Below, piece after piece: positions 54,988-63,797 of a DNA stretch of 64,000 nucleotides. Below the pieces are notes generated by a model, which made no database searches, was not told the DNA's origin, and worked only from the letters and a program-made list of their open reading frames with translations. The stretch's first letter is position 1. Every line of letters begins with the position of its first letter. The position numbers were made by a program, and so were the translations under genes. This stretch comes from Marinobacter salinisoli. GTDB lineage: Bacteria; Pseudomonadota; Gammaproteobacteria; Pseudomonadales; Oleiphilaceae. The DNA is taken from NCBI RefSeq assembly GCF_017301335.1, contig NZ_CP071247.1, positions 2,356,001 through 2,420,000 on the forward strand, written 5' to 3'.

Positions 54988-55472
54988 AGACGTCACGCAG
55001 AGCCCGAAGAATGCAGCGGCATTACGGCCGGATGCACAGGGCGGGCGGCCTTAATCTGGTCTCCCTGATGGATATCTTCACGATTCTGGTTTTCTTCCTG
55101 ATGGTGAATTCCTCGGACGTCAAAGTGATGAAAAACACCGCTGATGTCCCTTTGCCCAAGTCAACAGCGCAACAGCAAGCCGTTGAGAATCTGACCTTGC
55201 AGATTGTTGGCGGCGCGATTCTGGTGGAAGGGCGGGAGGTGGCTCAGATCGATAGTATCGCTGAGGCGGACGCTCGAATTGGAGGTCTGTCCGAAGAGTT
55301 GGCCTATCGCAGGCAAAAGTGGCAAGAGGTGCCCGAACAGGGACTCGAGGTCACGATCATGGCCGGCAAGGACACCGACTACCGCTTGCTTAGAAAAGTC
55401 ATGCAAACCTGCGTCGATGAAGAATTCCGCCAGGTTCGGCTGGCCGTTGAGCCGGAGGTGAGCAGTGGCTAA
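54984..55472 (+). CDS. ExbD/TolR-family biopolymer transporter with intact Asp
   Basis: 162 residues: basic start, one membrane helix beginning LNLVSLMDIFTILVFFLMV with the proton-carrying Asp in the normal place, and a periplasmic domain (LQIVGGAILVEGREVAQID ... ITIMAGKDTDYRLL-like). It should supply the functional Asp for the TolQ-like channel. It is coupled to the Asn variant upstream and overlaps the AgmX/PglI-like gene by 8 bases. Confidence 0.9.
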   Translation: MKTSRRARRMQRHYGRMHRAGGLNLVSLMDIFTILVFFLMVNSSDVKVMKNTADVPLPKSTAQQQAVENLTLQIVGGAILVEGREVAQIDSIAEADARIGGLSEELAYRRQKWQEVPEQGLEVTIMAGKDTDYRLLRKVMQTCVDEEFRQVRLAVEPEVSSG

Positions 55473-56433
55473 CTCCCGCGAGATCATCAAGCAGGCCAGT
55501 GGATTGCCCTGGAGTTCTTCGAGCCGCGAAAACCGCCGTTTCGGCCTTATTCTTGGGCTCTTGTTGTTGCTCGCGGTGCCGCCAGCGCTGATGATTCCGA
55601 TGCTAGAGGTTCCGGAAATAGAGCGCTCGGAGGCGGAAAAAATTCCGCCCCAACTGGCCCGTCTGGTCGAACGGGCCAAGCCAATTTCCCCGCCGCCGCT
55701 GCCTGAAACCGCCAAGCCGGAACCCGAACCAGAGCCGGTTGACGTAAGCCCGCCCCAGCCAGAGCCAGTTCAGCCGGTGGCGAAGCCGGAACCCAAACCT
55801 GAGCCACAGCCCACGCCGAAGCCAGCGCCCGCGCAAACTGTTGAGCAGGCGCGACAGAAGGCATCGCAATCCGGGCTACTGGCGATGAAAGATCGGTTGG
55901 CCTCGCTCCGAAGCGCAGACGATGAGCCTGTTCAACAACTGACAGCCAATACCGAGGGCAGTGCCTATGCGTCTGAGCCTCCAGCAGAACCGGTCGGCGC
56001 ACTGAAAGGCAGCGGCGGCGTTCAGGATTCTGCCTTGCCGAATACCCAGGTTAGGGTTGAAGGGCATGACGTTAAAAAGGTGCAGGTGGCCAAAGCCGCG
56101 GCTTCGTCAGCGCCCACGCCAAAGGCCTCGAAATCTGGCGGAGGCGAACGGGCCATGAGCGGTATTCGCCAGAAGTTCTACGCTCAGCAGTCGGCCCTGT
56201 ATTCCCTGTATCGTCGTGAGCTGCGTCAAGACCCGACGCTTGAGGGCACGGTGCTGCTGGAACTGGTCATCGAACCGGACGGTTCGGTTTCTGATTGCCA
56301 GGTGGTAAGTTCGGAACTGGACAACCCTGCGCTGGAGAAGCGGATTGCCATGCGGGTACGTTTGTTCAATTTCGGCTCCGCCAATGTGGAGACACGCCGA
56401 GTCCGTTTCCCTCTGGACTTCCTTCCGGGTTAA
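55465..56433 (+). CDS. TonB-like protein with AgmX/PglI C-terminal domain
   Basis: 322 residues: one membrane helix (FGLILGLLLLLAVPPALMIP, about 28-47), a long periplasm-spanning Pro/Glu/Lys linker (EPEPEPVDVSPPQPEPVQP and repeats, about 85-130), and a C-terminal domain of about 90 residues (RQDPTLEGTVLLELVIEPDG ... CQVVSSELDNPALEKRIAMR). The last part is the AgmX/PglI-type tail first described in myxobacterial gliding proteins, distantly TonB-like. It is expected to transmit force from the TolQ/ExbD stator to an outer-membrane or periplasmic partner, probably the TPR proteins encoded upstream. It is the last gene of the operon. Confidence 0.88.
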   Translation: MANSREIIKQASGLPWSSSSRENRRFGLILGLLLLLAVPPALMIPMLEVPEIERSEAEKIPPQLARLVERAKPISPPPLPETAKPEPEPEPVDVSPPQPEPVQPVAKPEPKPEPQPTPKPAPAQTVEQARQKASQSGLLAMKDRLASLRSADDEPVQQLTANTEGSAYASEPPAEPVGALKGSGGVQDSALPNTQVRVEGHDVKKVQVAKAAASSAPTPKASKSGGGERAMSGIRQKFYAQQSALYSLYRRELRQDPTLEGTVLLELVIEPDGSVSDCQVVSSELDNPALEKRIAMRVRLFNFGSANVETRRVRFPLDFLPG

Positions 56434-56788
56434 TTCGATCACCAGCCGACGTCTGCTCGTTAAGCTCCGGCTGGTGCGTTGAATTTACGAATCTTTGCAA
56501 TTGCGTTTCGCCCTTTACTTCATCAGAATTCCCGGCGCCCACTGATGGTGACGAGTCCCCAGCAACCCCCGCTCTGAGCTCCCCGGTTGCCTTCGCGCGC
56601 CATGAAAAGCGTCACTTTTCTGTGATACACCAGCACGAAAAGAGGGCTATCCGTAGAACTACCTCATCGTTCACAAAACTGCTATTCTCTCCCCAAATTT
56701 TTCGAACCCATACTTTGGTAGGGTTGATTTTTGATCAGTGTGGCACACGAAAAGCATGACAAATAAAAACGCCGAACAGGAGATTGTG
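56434..56788 (+). other. Intergenic region before fadD, with long-loop hairpin
   Basis: About 355 bases. Just after the AgmX/PglI gene, CACCAGCCG (56440-56448) pairs with CGGCTGGTG (56468-56476) in a 9-bp stem with a 19-base loop. No T-run follows, so it may be a factor-dependent end or a processing site and not an intrinsic terminator. The last 150 bases are AT-richer and should hold the fadD promoter; I looked for a FadR operator and saw no convincing match. Confidence 0.4.
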
Positions 56789-58462
56789 ATGGATTTTGAG
56801 CAGTTCTATCAGGACAAATACCCGGCTGGTGTATCCCGCGACGTTGACATGGACAAGTACACCAGCATGGTGGATGTATTTGAACAAGCAGTAAAAAAAT
56901 ACGCCGACCGTCCTGCTTTTAGTGCTGTTGGGGTAACTCTCACCTATCGTGATCTCGACACCCAGAGCCGTAATTTTGCTGCTTGGCTTCAGAATAAAAC
57001 GGACCTGAAACCGGGCGACCGCATCGCGGTTCAAATGCCCAACGTGTGTCAGTATCCTGTTGTCGTTTTCGGTGCCATGCGTGCCGGCCTGATCGTGGTC
57101 AATACCAACCCGCTGTACACCACCCGGGAAATGGAACACCAGTTCAATGACTCCGGTGCCAAGGCGCTGGTGGTGCTGGCGAACATGGCCGAGAACGCTG
57201 AGAAAGTCGTTCCTCATACCGGTATTGAACACGTTATCGTGACCGAGATCGCCGATCTGCATTCCCCGGTTAAGCGAACATTGATGAACGCGGTGATCAA
57301 GCACGTCAAGAAGATGGTTCCTCCGTTCAACATTCCCGGTGCCCACAAACTGCCGGCCGTGCTGAGTGCCGGGGCGCGTGAGAAGTTTTCGCCGGTTGAG
57401 TGCAAGAAGGATGATATCGCCGTTCTGCAATACACCGGCGGCACCACTGGTGTGGCCAAGGGTGCCATGCTCACCCACGGAAACCTGGTCGCTAACCTGC
57501 TTCAGACCCGGACAATGATGGGCGACGTGCTGGTCGAGGGGCAGGAAGTTGTTATTGCGCCTCTGCCGCTGTACCACATTTACTCCTTCACACTGAACTG
57601 CGGGATCATGTTTGAAGCCGGTGGTCACAACGTGTTGATTCCGAATCCCCGTGACATCCCGGGCTTTGTCAAGGAACTGAAGAATCACCGCTTCACGGCG
57701 TTCCTGGGACTCAACACTCTGTTCGTGGCGCTGTGCAACAACGAAGAGTTTTGCCGTCTCGATTTCAGCAACCTGAAGCTGACTTCTTCCGGTGGTATGG
57801 CACTGACCAGCGACACGGCAAAAACCTGGGAGCGGGTGACCGGTTGCGAGATTTCCGAGGGCTACGGCATGACCGAAACCTCACCGGTTGTTACCTTCAA
57901 CCCCTACGGTTCGGTTCAGCTCGGTACCATCGGTTTGCCGGTTCCCAATACCCTAATCAAGACCATTGATGACGATGGGAACGAGACTCCGCTCGGTGAG
58001 CCGGGTGAACTGTGCGTGAAAGGGCCACAGGTCATGCGCGGCTACTGGCAGCGCCCGGAAGATACTCAGAAGTCCTTCACCGAGGATGGCTACCTGCGCA
58101 CCGGCGACGTGGCGCTGATTCAGGAAGACGGCTACCTGAGGATCGTGGATCGCAAGAAGGACATGATCATCGTGTCCGGTTTCAACGTGTTCCCGAACGA
58201 AATCGAGGATGTGGTAACCAGCCACCCGAAGGTAATTGAGTGTGCCGCTGTCGGCATCCCGGATGCCAAGAGCGGTGAAGCTGTCAAAGTCTTCCTGGTG
58301 CCTGCTGAAGACGGCGTTACCGATAACGAACTGCGCGAATTCTGCCGCGAGCGTCTGACCGCTTACAAGGTGCCGAAGCACTTTGAGTTCCGTGAGGAAT
58401 TGCCGAAAACCAACGTTGGCAAGATCCTGCGCCGTGAACTGCGCGACGAGGCCAGCAAGTAA
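56789..58462 (+). CDS. fadD: Long-chain fatty acid-CoA ligase
   Basis: 557 residues from ATG 56789, chosen because AGGAGA lies five bases upstream and MDFEQFYQDKYPAGV is the family start; in-frame ATGs at 56738 and 56756 add non-conserved residues. It has the AMP-binding motif YTGGTTGVAKGAMLTHGN, GYGMTETSPVV, the fatty-acid gate region, and the LRTGDVALIQEDGYLRIVDRKKD hinge with the C-terminal catalytic Lys (NVGKILRR). It activates long-chain fatty acids to acyl-CoA with ATP for beta-oxidation at the inner membrane. It ends in a strong terminator. hrpA follows, as near the Pseudomonas fadD genes. Confidence 0.95.
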   Translation: MDFEQFYQDKYPAGVSRDVDMDKYTSMVDVFEQAVKKYADRPAFSAVGVTLTYRDLDTQSRNFAAWLQNKTDLKPGDRIAVQMPNVCQYPVVVFGAMRAGLIVVNTNPLYTTREMEHQFNDSGAKALVVLANMAENAEKVVPHTGIEHVIVTEIADLHSPVKRTLMNAVIKHVKKMVPPFNIPGAHKLPAVLSAGAREKFSPVECKKDDIAVLQYTGGTTGVAKGAMLTHGNLVANLLQTRTMMGDVLVEGQEVVIAPLPLYHIYSFTLNCGIMFEAGGHNVLIPNPRDIPGFVKELKNHRFTAFLGLNTLFVALCNNEEFCRLDFSNLKLTSSGGMALTSDTAKTWERVTGCEISEGYGMTETSPVVTFNPYGSVQLGTIGLPVPNTLIKTIDDDGNETPLGEPGELCVKGPQVMRGYWQRPEDTQKSFTEDGYLRTGDVALIQEDGYLRIVDRKKDMIIVSGFNVFPNEIEDVVTSHPKVIECAAVGIPDAKSGEAVKVFLVPAEDGVTDNELREFCRERLTAYKVPKHFEFREELPKTNVGKILRRELRDEASK

Positions 58463-58514
58463 TCCATGCAGGCCGGTTCTGCCCGGGTAACGCCCGGCAG
58501 AGCCAGAGCATGCT

Positions 58515-58536
58515 AACCCCGCTTCGGCGGGGTTTT
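58515..58536 (+). terminator. Intrinsic terminator after fadD
   Basis: AACCCCGC-TTCG-GCGGGGTTTT: a 6-bp GC stem extended by A-T pairs with a stable TTCG loop and a T-run, 52 bases after the fadD stop. This is a textbook rho-independent terminator on the plus strand. Confidence 0.93.
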
Positions 58537-58599
58537 GCGTTTGTATGGGGCGCGATTGCCGATAGACTATCCGATCATCTTTGAACTGACACCGGACAA

Positions 58600-61500
58600 A
58601 TGACAAGCACCAGAGCCGATTCCAAGCAAGATTCCCGCGAACCGTCAGACCGTAAAGCGTTGGTCAGGGCGATCACCGGACAGCTGGATGCGTGTAACCA
58701 GCAAGAGGCGGCGCGCATTATCCGTCTGGCGGCCCGATATAAAGGCAGCCCTGGCCAGAAAGATCTGGAGAAAATGAGCCGTTGGCTGGACAGAGGCAAA
58801 CAGGTTGTTGAGCATCGTCGTTCGTTGCATAAACCTGTCCGGTATCCCGAAGGCTTGCCTGTCTCGGAGCGGGTCGACGATATCCGCGCGGCTATCGATC
58901 AGCACCAGGTTGTGATCATTGCCGGGGAAACCGGGTCGGGTAAAACCACTCAGATTCCGAAAATCTGTCTGGATGGTGGCCGTGGTATTCGTGGATTAAT
59001 CGGCCATACCCAGCCGCGCCGGATTGCGGCGCGCAGTGTCGCGACACGTATTTCCGAGGAATTGGGGGAGCAGATCGGCCAGCAGGTGGGCTACCAGGTG
59101 CGGTTTACCGACGCCACCTCGGATCAGACCCGGGTCAAAGTGATGACTGACGGTATCCTGCTGGCGGAGGTGCAGAATGACCGGTTTCTGGACCGCTACG
59201 ACACACTGATTATTGATGAGGCCCACGAACGCAGTCTGAACATCGACTTCTTGCTCGGCTACCTGCGGCAGCTGTTGCCCAAGCGCCCGGATCTGAAAGT
59301 CATTATCACGTCAGCAACCATAGAAGTGGATCGTTTCAGCTCGTTTTTCGACCAGGCCCCGGTCATCGAGGTGAGTGGTCGAACCTTCCCGGTGGATATT
59401 CAGTACCGGCCTTTGATTGGGGATGAGGATGACCGCGATCAGGGCTGGACGGATGGCGTGCTTGGCGCGCTCGATGAAATCGAGCAGCATGAGCGGAGCG
59501 CCAAGCAACCGCCAGGGGATGTGCTGGTTTTCCTGCCTGGAGAACGAGAGATCCGGGCGATGAGTAAAGTGCTCCGGCATGCGGATCTGAAACACACCGA
59601 AGTGCTGCCGCTCTATTCGCGCTTGAGTGCACAGGAACAGAATCGGGTGTTTCAGAATCATCGTGGCCGACGAATCGTGCTCTCGACCAACGTCGCTGAA
59701 ACGTCCCTGACGGTGCCCGGTATTCGCTATGTGATCGATACGGGCGTTGCCCGAATCAGCCGTTACAGTGTCCGCTCGAAAATCCAGCGACTTCCCATCG
59801 AGCCCATCTCTCAGGCCAGCGCGAACCAACGGGCCGGTCGCTGCGGTCGAGTGGCACCGGGTATCTGCTATCGGCTTTATGACGAGTCCGATTTCATCAG
59901 CCGGCCGGAATATACCGACCCTGAAATTCTGCGAACCAACCTGGCGTCGGTCATTTTGCAGATGGCGACCTCCGGACTGGGCGACATTCGCAAGTTCCCG
60001 TTCCTGGAAGCGCCCGAAGGCCGGCAGGTGAATGATGGTTACAAACTGCTGGAGGAGCTGGGTGCTGTCGACAGCAAACGGCGAGTCACGGCAGTGGGCC
60101 GCAGCATGGCGCGACTGCCACTGGACCCGCGTCTTGCCCGGATGCTGATCACCGCCGCAGAGCAGGGCAGTCTGGTGGAGACCCTCGTTATCATTGCCGG
60201 TCTGAGTGTGCAGGATCCGCGCGAGCGGCCGCAGGAAAAACAGCAGGCCGCGGATCAGGCCCACGCGCCATTCAATGACAAGGAGTCGGATTTTGTCACG
60301 CTGCTGAATATCTGGAATTTTTACGAAGAGCAGAGGCAGGAACTTTCGCAGAACCAGATGAAAAAGGTCTGCCAGAAGCATTTTCTGAGCTGGATGCGGA
60401 TGCGCGAGTGGCGCGACATTCACCGCCAACTGACGTTGCTCTGTCGCGAACAAAAGTTTGCATTTAACTCAGATGCGGCCAGTTATGAAGCGCTGCACAA
60501 AGCAATCCTCGCCGGGCTACTGGGCCAGGTGGCGGTGAAATTCGAGAAAAAAGAATATCTGGCCACCCGCAACCGGAAAGTGCTTATTTTTCCGGGATCG
60601 AAGGTCGCCAAGAGCGCACCCAAGTGGATTGTGGCGGCTGAGATCGTAGAGACCAGCCGGGTATTTGCCCGGATGGTGGCATCGATTCAACCGGAGTGGA
60701 TCGAGCCGCTGGCCGGACACGTGGTTAAGCAGCATTATTTCGAGCCGCACTGGGAGCAGAAACGTGCTCAGGTGATGGGCTACGAGAAAGTGAGCCTGTA
60801 TGGCCTGGACATTGTGGCCAAGCGCAGAATTGCCTACAGCAAGGTCGATCCGGTCGAATGCCGAAACCTGTTTATCCGCCGGGCGTTGGTGGAAGGGGAT
60901 TTCCGCTCCAAGGCACCGTTTATTGCCAGAAACCGCGCAATGCTGGACACGGTTGAGAATCTCGAGAAGAAAACCCGTCGTCGGGACCTGCTGGTCGATG
61001 ATGAGGTGCTGGTGGCCTTTTACGACGAGCGCCTGCCAGCGGACATCGTCAGCGGACGGCATTTTGAAACCTGGTGGAAGGGGTTATCCGCCGAAGAATT
61101 GAAGCGACTCGAATTGACCGAGCAGGACGTTCTTCAGCGCCCCCTGGATGCAGGCGCCGGTGAGCTGTATCCGGATTACCTGGAGTGGGAAGGTGTCCGG
61201 TACCCGCTGGCGTATGAGTTTGAGCCCACCAGTGAGCGCGACGGCGTCACGCTGCAAGTTCCCTTGATGGCCTTGAAGCAGATTCCGGCGCGGCGTCTTG
61301 AATGGTTGGTGCCCGGTTTACTCCGCGAAAAATGCATCGCGCTGGTGAAGGGGCTGCCCAAATCCCTGCGTCGAAATTTTGTACCGGTACCGGATTTTGT
61401 CGATGCTGTACTGGCAAATATGGAGCCATGCAACGAACCCCTGGCACTGCAGTTGGGTGAACAGTTGCGCCGTATGACGGGCGTGCAGATCGACCCTCAA

Positions 61501-62535
61501 GCCTGGCCCGAAAGCGAGTTGCCCCGGCATTTGCGGATGGGGCTTCGGGTGCTGGGTGACAAGGGCAAGGTACTCGCTGAAGGTCGTGATACCACGGTGA
61601 TTCAGGACCAGCTGGAAGGGAAGGCGGAACAGGCGCTGGTGAGCGCATCCAATGAAGATAAATCGGGCCCTGCAACGCCGGAAGCGGAAGACTGGCAGTT
61701 TGGCGAGCTGGCATCGGAAGTACAGACCGAAAAGGGTGGCATGCAGGTAACCGTCTACCCCGCGCTGGAGGATCTGGGGGGCAAGGTCCGCCAGATTCGC
61801 TGTCTCGATCCGCTCACTGCGGACGATACGACCCGAAAAGCAGTGGCTCGACTGATCATCAATCGATTTGGGAAAACCCTCGACGACCTTGAACGTAAAT
61901 TGCCGCATTTCAAGCAATCGGCGTTGTTGTTCGCACCTGTCGGCCAGGCCAGGGTCCTGTTGGATGACCTGTTGCTCGCGACTGCGATGGCTCATTTTTT
62001 GAGGGAAGGCGTGCCTCGTACGGCCGAGGCCTTTGAGCGAATGTTTAATCATCATCGCGGGGATTTCATCCCGGCCCTGGAAGAGGCAGACACCCACCTG
62101 TATCAGGCCATGAGTGGTTATCAAAAGGTGGCCAAGCAGCTGAAAGGCAAGATTAATCTGGCGCTGGCCAATAGCATGGCCGACCTCAAGTTTCAGCTGC
62201 AGCACCTTGTCTATCCCGGATTTTTGGTCGCCACTCCGCCGGAATGGCTCGCTGAATACGGTCGGTATTTCGAGGCGGCGCTGATTCGGATGGAGAAAAT
62301 GCCGCGGGAAATGGGACGTGAACGTGAGTTTTTGCACGCTATCGAGCCACTATGGTCCCGCTATGCCAGCAAGCTCGCGGCGCAGGAGCGACAGGGCATC
62401 CGTGATCCGGCCTTGGTGTTGTATCGGTGGATGCTGGAGGAATTCCGGGTATCGTTCTTTGCCCAGCAGCTGGGAACAAAGATGACGGTGTCGGTCAAAC
62501 GCCTCGATAAGCAGTGGCAATTAACCCGGGTGTAA
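58600..62535 (+). CDS. hrpA: ATP-dependent RNA helicase HrpA
   Basis: 1311 residues, the normal HrpA length. DEAH-box helicase motifs: GETGSGKTTQIPKICL (I), TQPRRIAARSVA (Ia), DEAHERSLNIDFLLGYLRQL (II), ITSATIE (III), VFLPGEREI (IV), STNVAETSLTVPGIRYVIDTG (V) and QRAGRCGRVAPG (VI). Winged-helix, ratchet and OB-like regions and a long C-terminal domain of about 600 residues specific to HrpA follow. In E. coli it acts on mRNA and in rescue of stalled ribosomes. The start has no strong ribosome site but follows the fadD terminator closely, so it likely has its own promoter. Confidence 0.96.
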   Translation: MTSTRADSKQDSREPSDRKALVRAITGQLDACNQQEAARIIRLAARYKGSPGQKDLEKMSRWLDRGKQVVEHRRSLHKPVRYPEGLPVSERVDDIRAAIDQHQVVIIAGETGSGKTTQIPKICLDGGRGIRGLIGHTQPRRIAARSVATRISEELGEQIGQQVGYQVRFTDATSDQTRVKVMTDGILLAEVQNDRFLDRYDTLIIDEAHERSLNIDFLLGYLRQLLPKRPDLKVIITSATIEVDRFSSFFDQAPVIEVSGRTFPVDIQYRPLIGDEDDRDQGWTDGVLGALDEIEQHERSAKQPPGDVLVFLPGEREIRAMSKVLRHADLKHTEVLPLYSRLSAQEQNRVFQNHRGRRIVLSTNVAETSLTVPGIRYVIDTGVARISRYSVRSKIQRLPIEPISQASANQRAGRCGRVAPGICYRLYDESDFISRPEYTDPEILRTNLASVILQMATSGLGDIRKFPFLEAPEGRQVNDGYKLLEELGAVDSKRRVTAVGRSMARLPLDPRLARMLITAAEQGSLVETLVIIAGLSVQDPRERPQEKQQAADQAHAPFNDKESDFVTLLNIWNFYEEQRQELSQNQMKKVCQKHFLSWMRMREWRDIHRQLTLLCREQKFAFNSDAASYEALHKAILAGLLGQVAVKFEKKEYLATRNRKVLIFPGSKVAKSAPKWIVAAEIVETSRVFARMVASIQPEWIEPLAGHVVKQHYFEPHWEQKRAQVMGYEKVSLYGLDIVAKRRIAYSKVDPVECRNLFIRRALVEGDFRSKAPFIARNRAMLDTVENLEKKTRRRDLLVDDEVLVAFYDERLPADIVSGRHFETWWKGLSAEELKRLELTEQDVLQRPLDAGAGELYPDYLEWEGVRYPLAYEFEPTSERDGVTLQVPLMALKQIPARRLEWLVPGLLREKCIALVKGLPKSLRRNFVPVPDFVDAVLANMEPCNEPLALQLGEQLRRMTGVQIDPQAWPESELPRHLRMGLRVLGDKGKVLAEGRDTTVIQDQLEGKAEQALVSASNEDKSGPATPEAEDWQFGELASEVQTEKGGMQVTVYPALEDLGGKVRQIRCLDPLTADDTTRKAVARLIINRFGKTLDDLERKLPHFKQSALLFAPVGQARVLLDDLLLATAMAHFLREGVPRTAEAFERMFNHHRGDFIPALEEADTHLYQAMSGYQKVAKQLKGKINLALANSMADLKFQLQHLVYPGFLVATPPEWLAEYGRYFEAALIRMEKMPREMGREREFLHAIEPLWSRYASKLAAQERQGIRDPALVLYRWMLEEFRVSFFAQQLGTKMTVSVKRLDKQWQLTRV

Positions 62536-62537
62536 TC

Positions 62538-62588
62538 GCCCGGCAACGCCTTCGACCTTAGGCGTAGGCAGGGGGTGTTCCGCCGGGC
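62538..62588 (+). other. Nested inverted repeat after hrpA
   Basis: GCCCGGC (62538-62544) pairs with GCCGGGC (62582-62588), enclosing a smaller ACGCC/GGCGT hairpin (62546-62550 with 62561-62565). It begins three bases after the hrpA stop. No T-run follows, so it could stabilise the hrpA 3' end or act in factor-dependent termination. Confidence 0.4.
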
Positions 62589-62668
62589 AATCCATGGAGA
62601 GTGTGTTAGTATTCTTGCCACTGTAAAACCCAAGCTTTCAGTTCCAATGACCATGACGTGGAGTAAGC

Positions 62669-63790
62669 GTGATTAAAGCCGTCATTAGCGGAACCGGTCT
62701 TTATACACCGCCCGCATCGATTGATAACGACGAGCTGGTTGAGGCATTTAACCAGTACGTTGAACTGTTCAACTCAGAACATGCGGAAGAGATTGCCCGA
62801 GGCGATCTGGAGCCTCTCCAGCCGTCCTCCTCGGCCTTTATTGAAAAGGCATCCGGCATAAAGCGCCGCCACGTTGTTGATCGGGAAGGAATCCTGGATC
62901 CGAAGCGCATGGTCCCGTCTATTCCGGAGCGGAGCAATGACGAGCCGTCCGTACAGTGTGAAATGGCCGTGGCTGCCTGTAAGGAAGCGCTGGAACAGGC
63001 CGGCAAGACGGCGGGTGATGTGGATGCCGTCATCGTGGCCTGCTCAAACCTGCAGCGAGCCTACCCGGCCGTCGCCATTGAGGTGCAGCAGGCGCTGGGC
63101 ATTGACGGCTTTGCTTACGATATGAACGTTGCCTGCAGTTCGGCCACTTTCGGTCTGCAGGCCGCCGTCAATTCGGTCGAGAACGGCTCCGCCCGTGCTG
63201 TACTGGTTGTCAGCCCGGAGATTTGTTCCGGGCATCTGAATTTCCGTGACCGCGACAGTCACTTTATTTTCGGTGATGCCTGCACGGCCATTCTGGTGGA
63301 GCGCGAGGAAGATACGGCCGAAGGTGCGGGATTCGAAATTCTCGGCACGCGCCTGAAGACCCAGTTCTCCAACAATATCCGGAACAACTTCGGTTTCCTG
63401 AACCGGGCGGATGAATCCGGAATTGGACAACCGGACAAACTGTTTATCCAGCAAGGCCGCAAGGTGTTCAAGGAAGTATCACCGCTGGTAGCTGAAACCA
63501 TCCAGAAGCAGCTGGCGTCGCTGTCGTTGAGCCCAGATGACCTGCGCCGGATGTGGCTGCATCAGGCCAACCTGAATATGAACCAGTTGATTGCGCGCCG
63601 GGTTCTCGGGCGCGACGCCACGACCGACGAAGCTCCGGTCATTCTGGATGAATACGCCAATACCAGCTCCGCAGGGTCCATTATTGCCTTTCATAAATTC
63701 AAGGCGGACCTTGAGCACGGCGATATCGGCGTTATCTGCTCCTTCGGTGCCGGTTACTCCATCGGCAGCGTGGTCATTCGCCGCCGTTGA
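62669..63790 (+). CDS. Beta-ketoacyl-ACP synthase III-like condensing enzyme
   Basis: 373 residues from GTG 62669. The thiolase fold triad is present: Cys in [14 protein letters not shown], His in [12 protein letters not shown] and Asn in [10 protein letters not shown]. It is longer than FabH (about 317) because of an N-terminal insertion ([18 protein letters not shown]). This matches the Pseudomonas aeruginosa PA3286 type, reported to feed medium-chain acyl-CoA from beta-oxidation into fatty acid synthesis. fadD and a thioesterase gene nearby support a link between fatty acid breakdown and synthesis. A GGAG lies about ten bases before the start. Confidence 0.88.
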   Translation: MIKAVISGTGLYTPPASIDNDELVEAFNQYVELFNSEHAEEIARGDLEPLQPSSSAFIEKASGIKRRHVVDREGILDPKRMVPSIPERSNDEPSVQCEMAVAACKEALEQAGKTAGDVDAVIVACSNLQRAYPAVAIEVQQALGIDGFAYDMNVACSSATFGLQAAVNSVENGSARAVLVVSPEICSGHLNFRDRDSHFIFGDACTAILVEREEDTAEGAGFEILGTRLKTQFSNNIRNNFGFLNRADESGIGQPDKLFIQQGRKVFKEVSPLVAETIQKQLASLSLSPDDLRRMWLHQANLNMNQLIARRVLGRDATTDEAPVILDEYANTSSAGSIIAFHKFKADLEHGDIGVICSFGAGYSIGSVVIRRR

Positions 63791-63797
63791 ATAAGCT

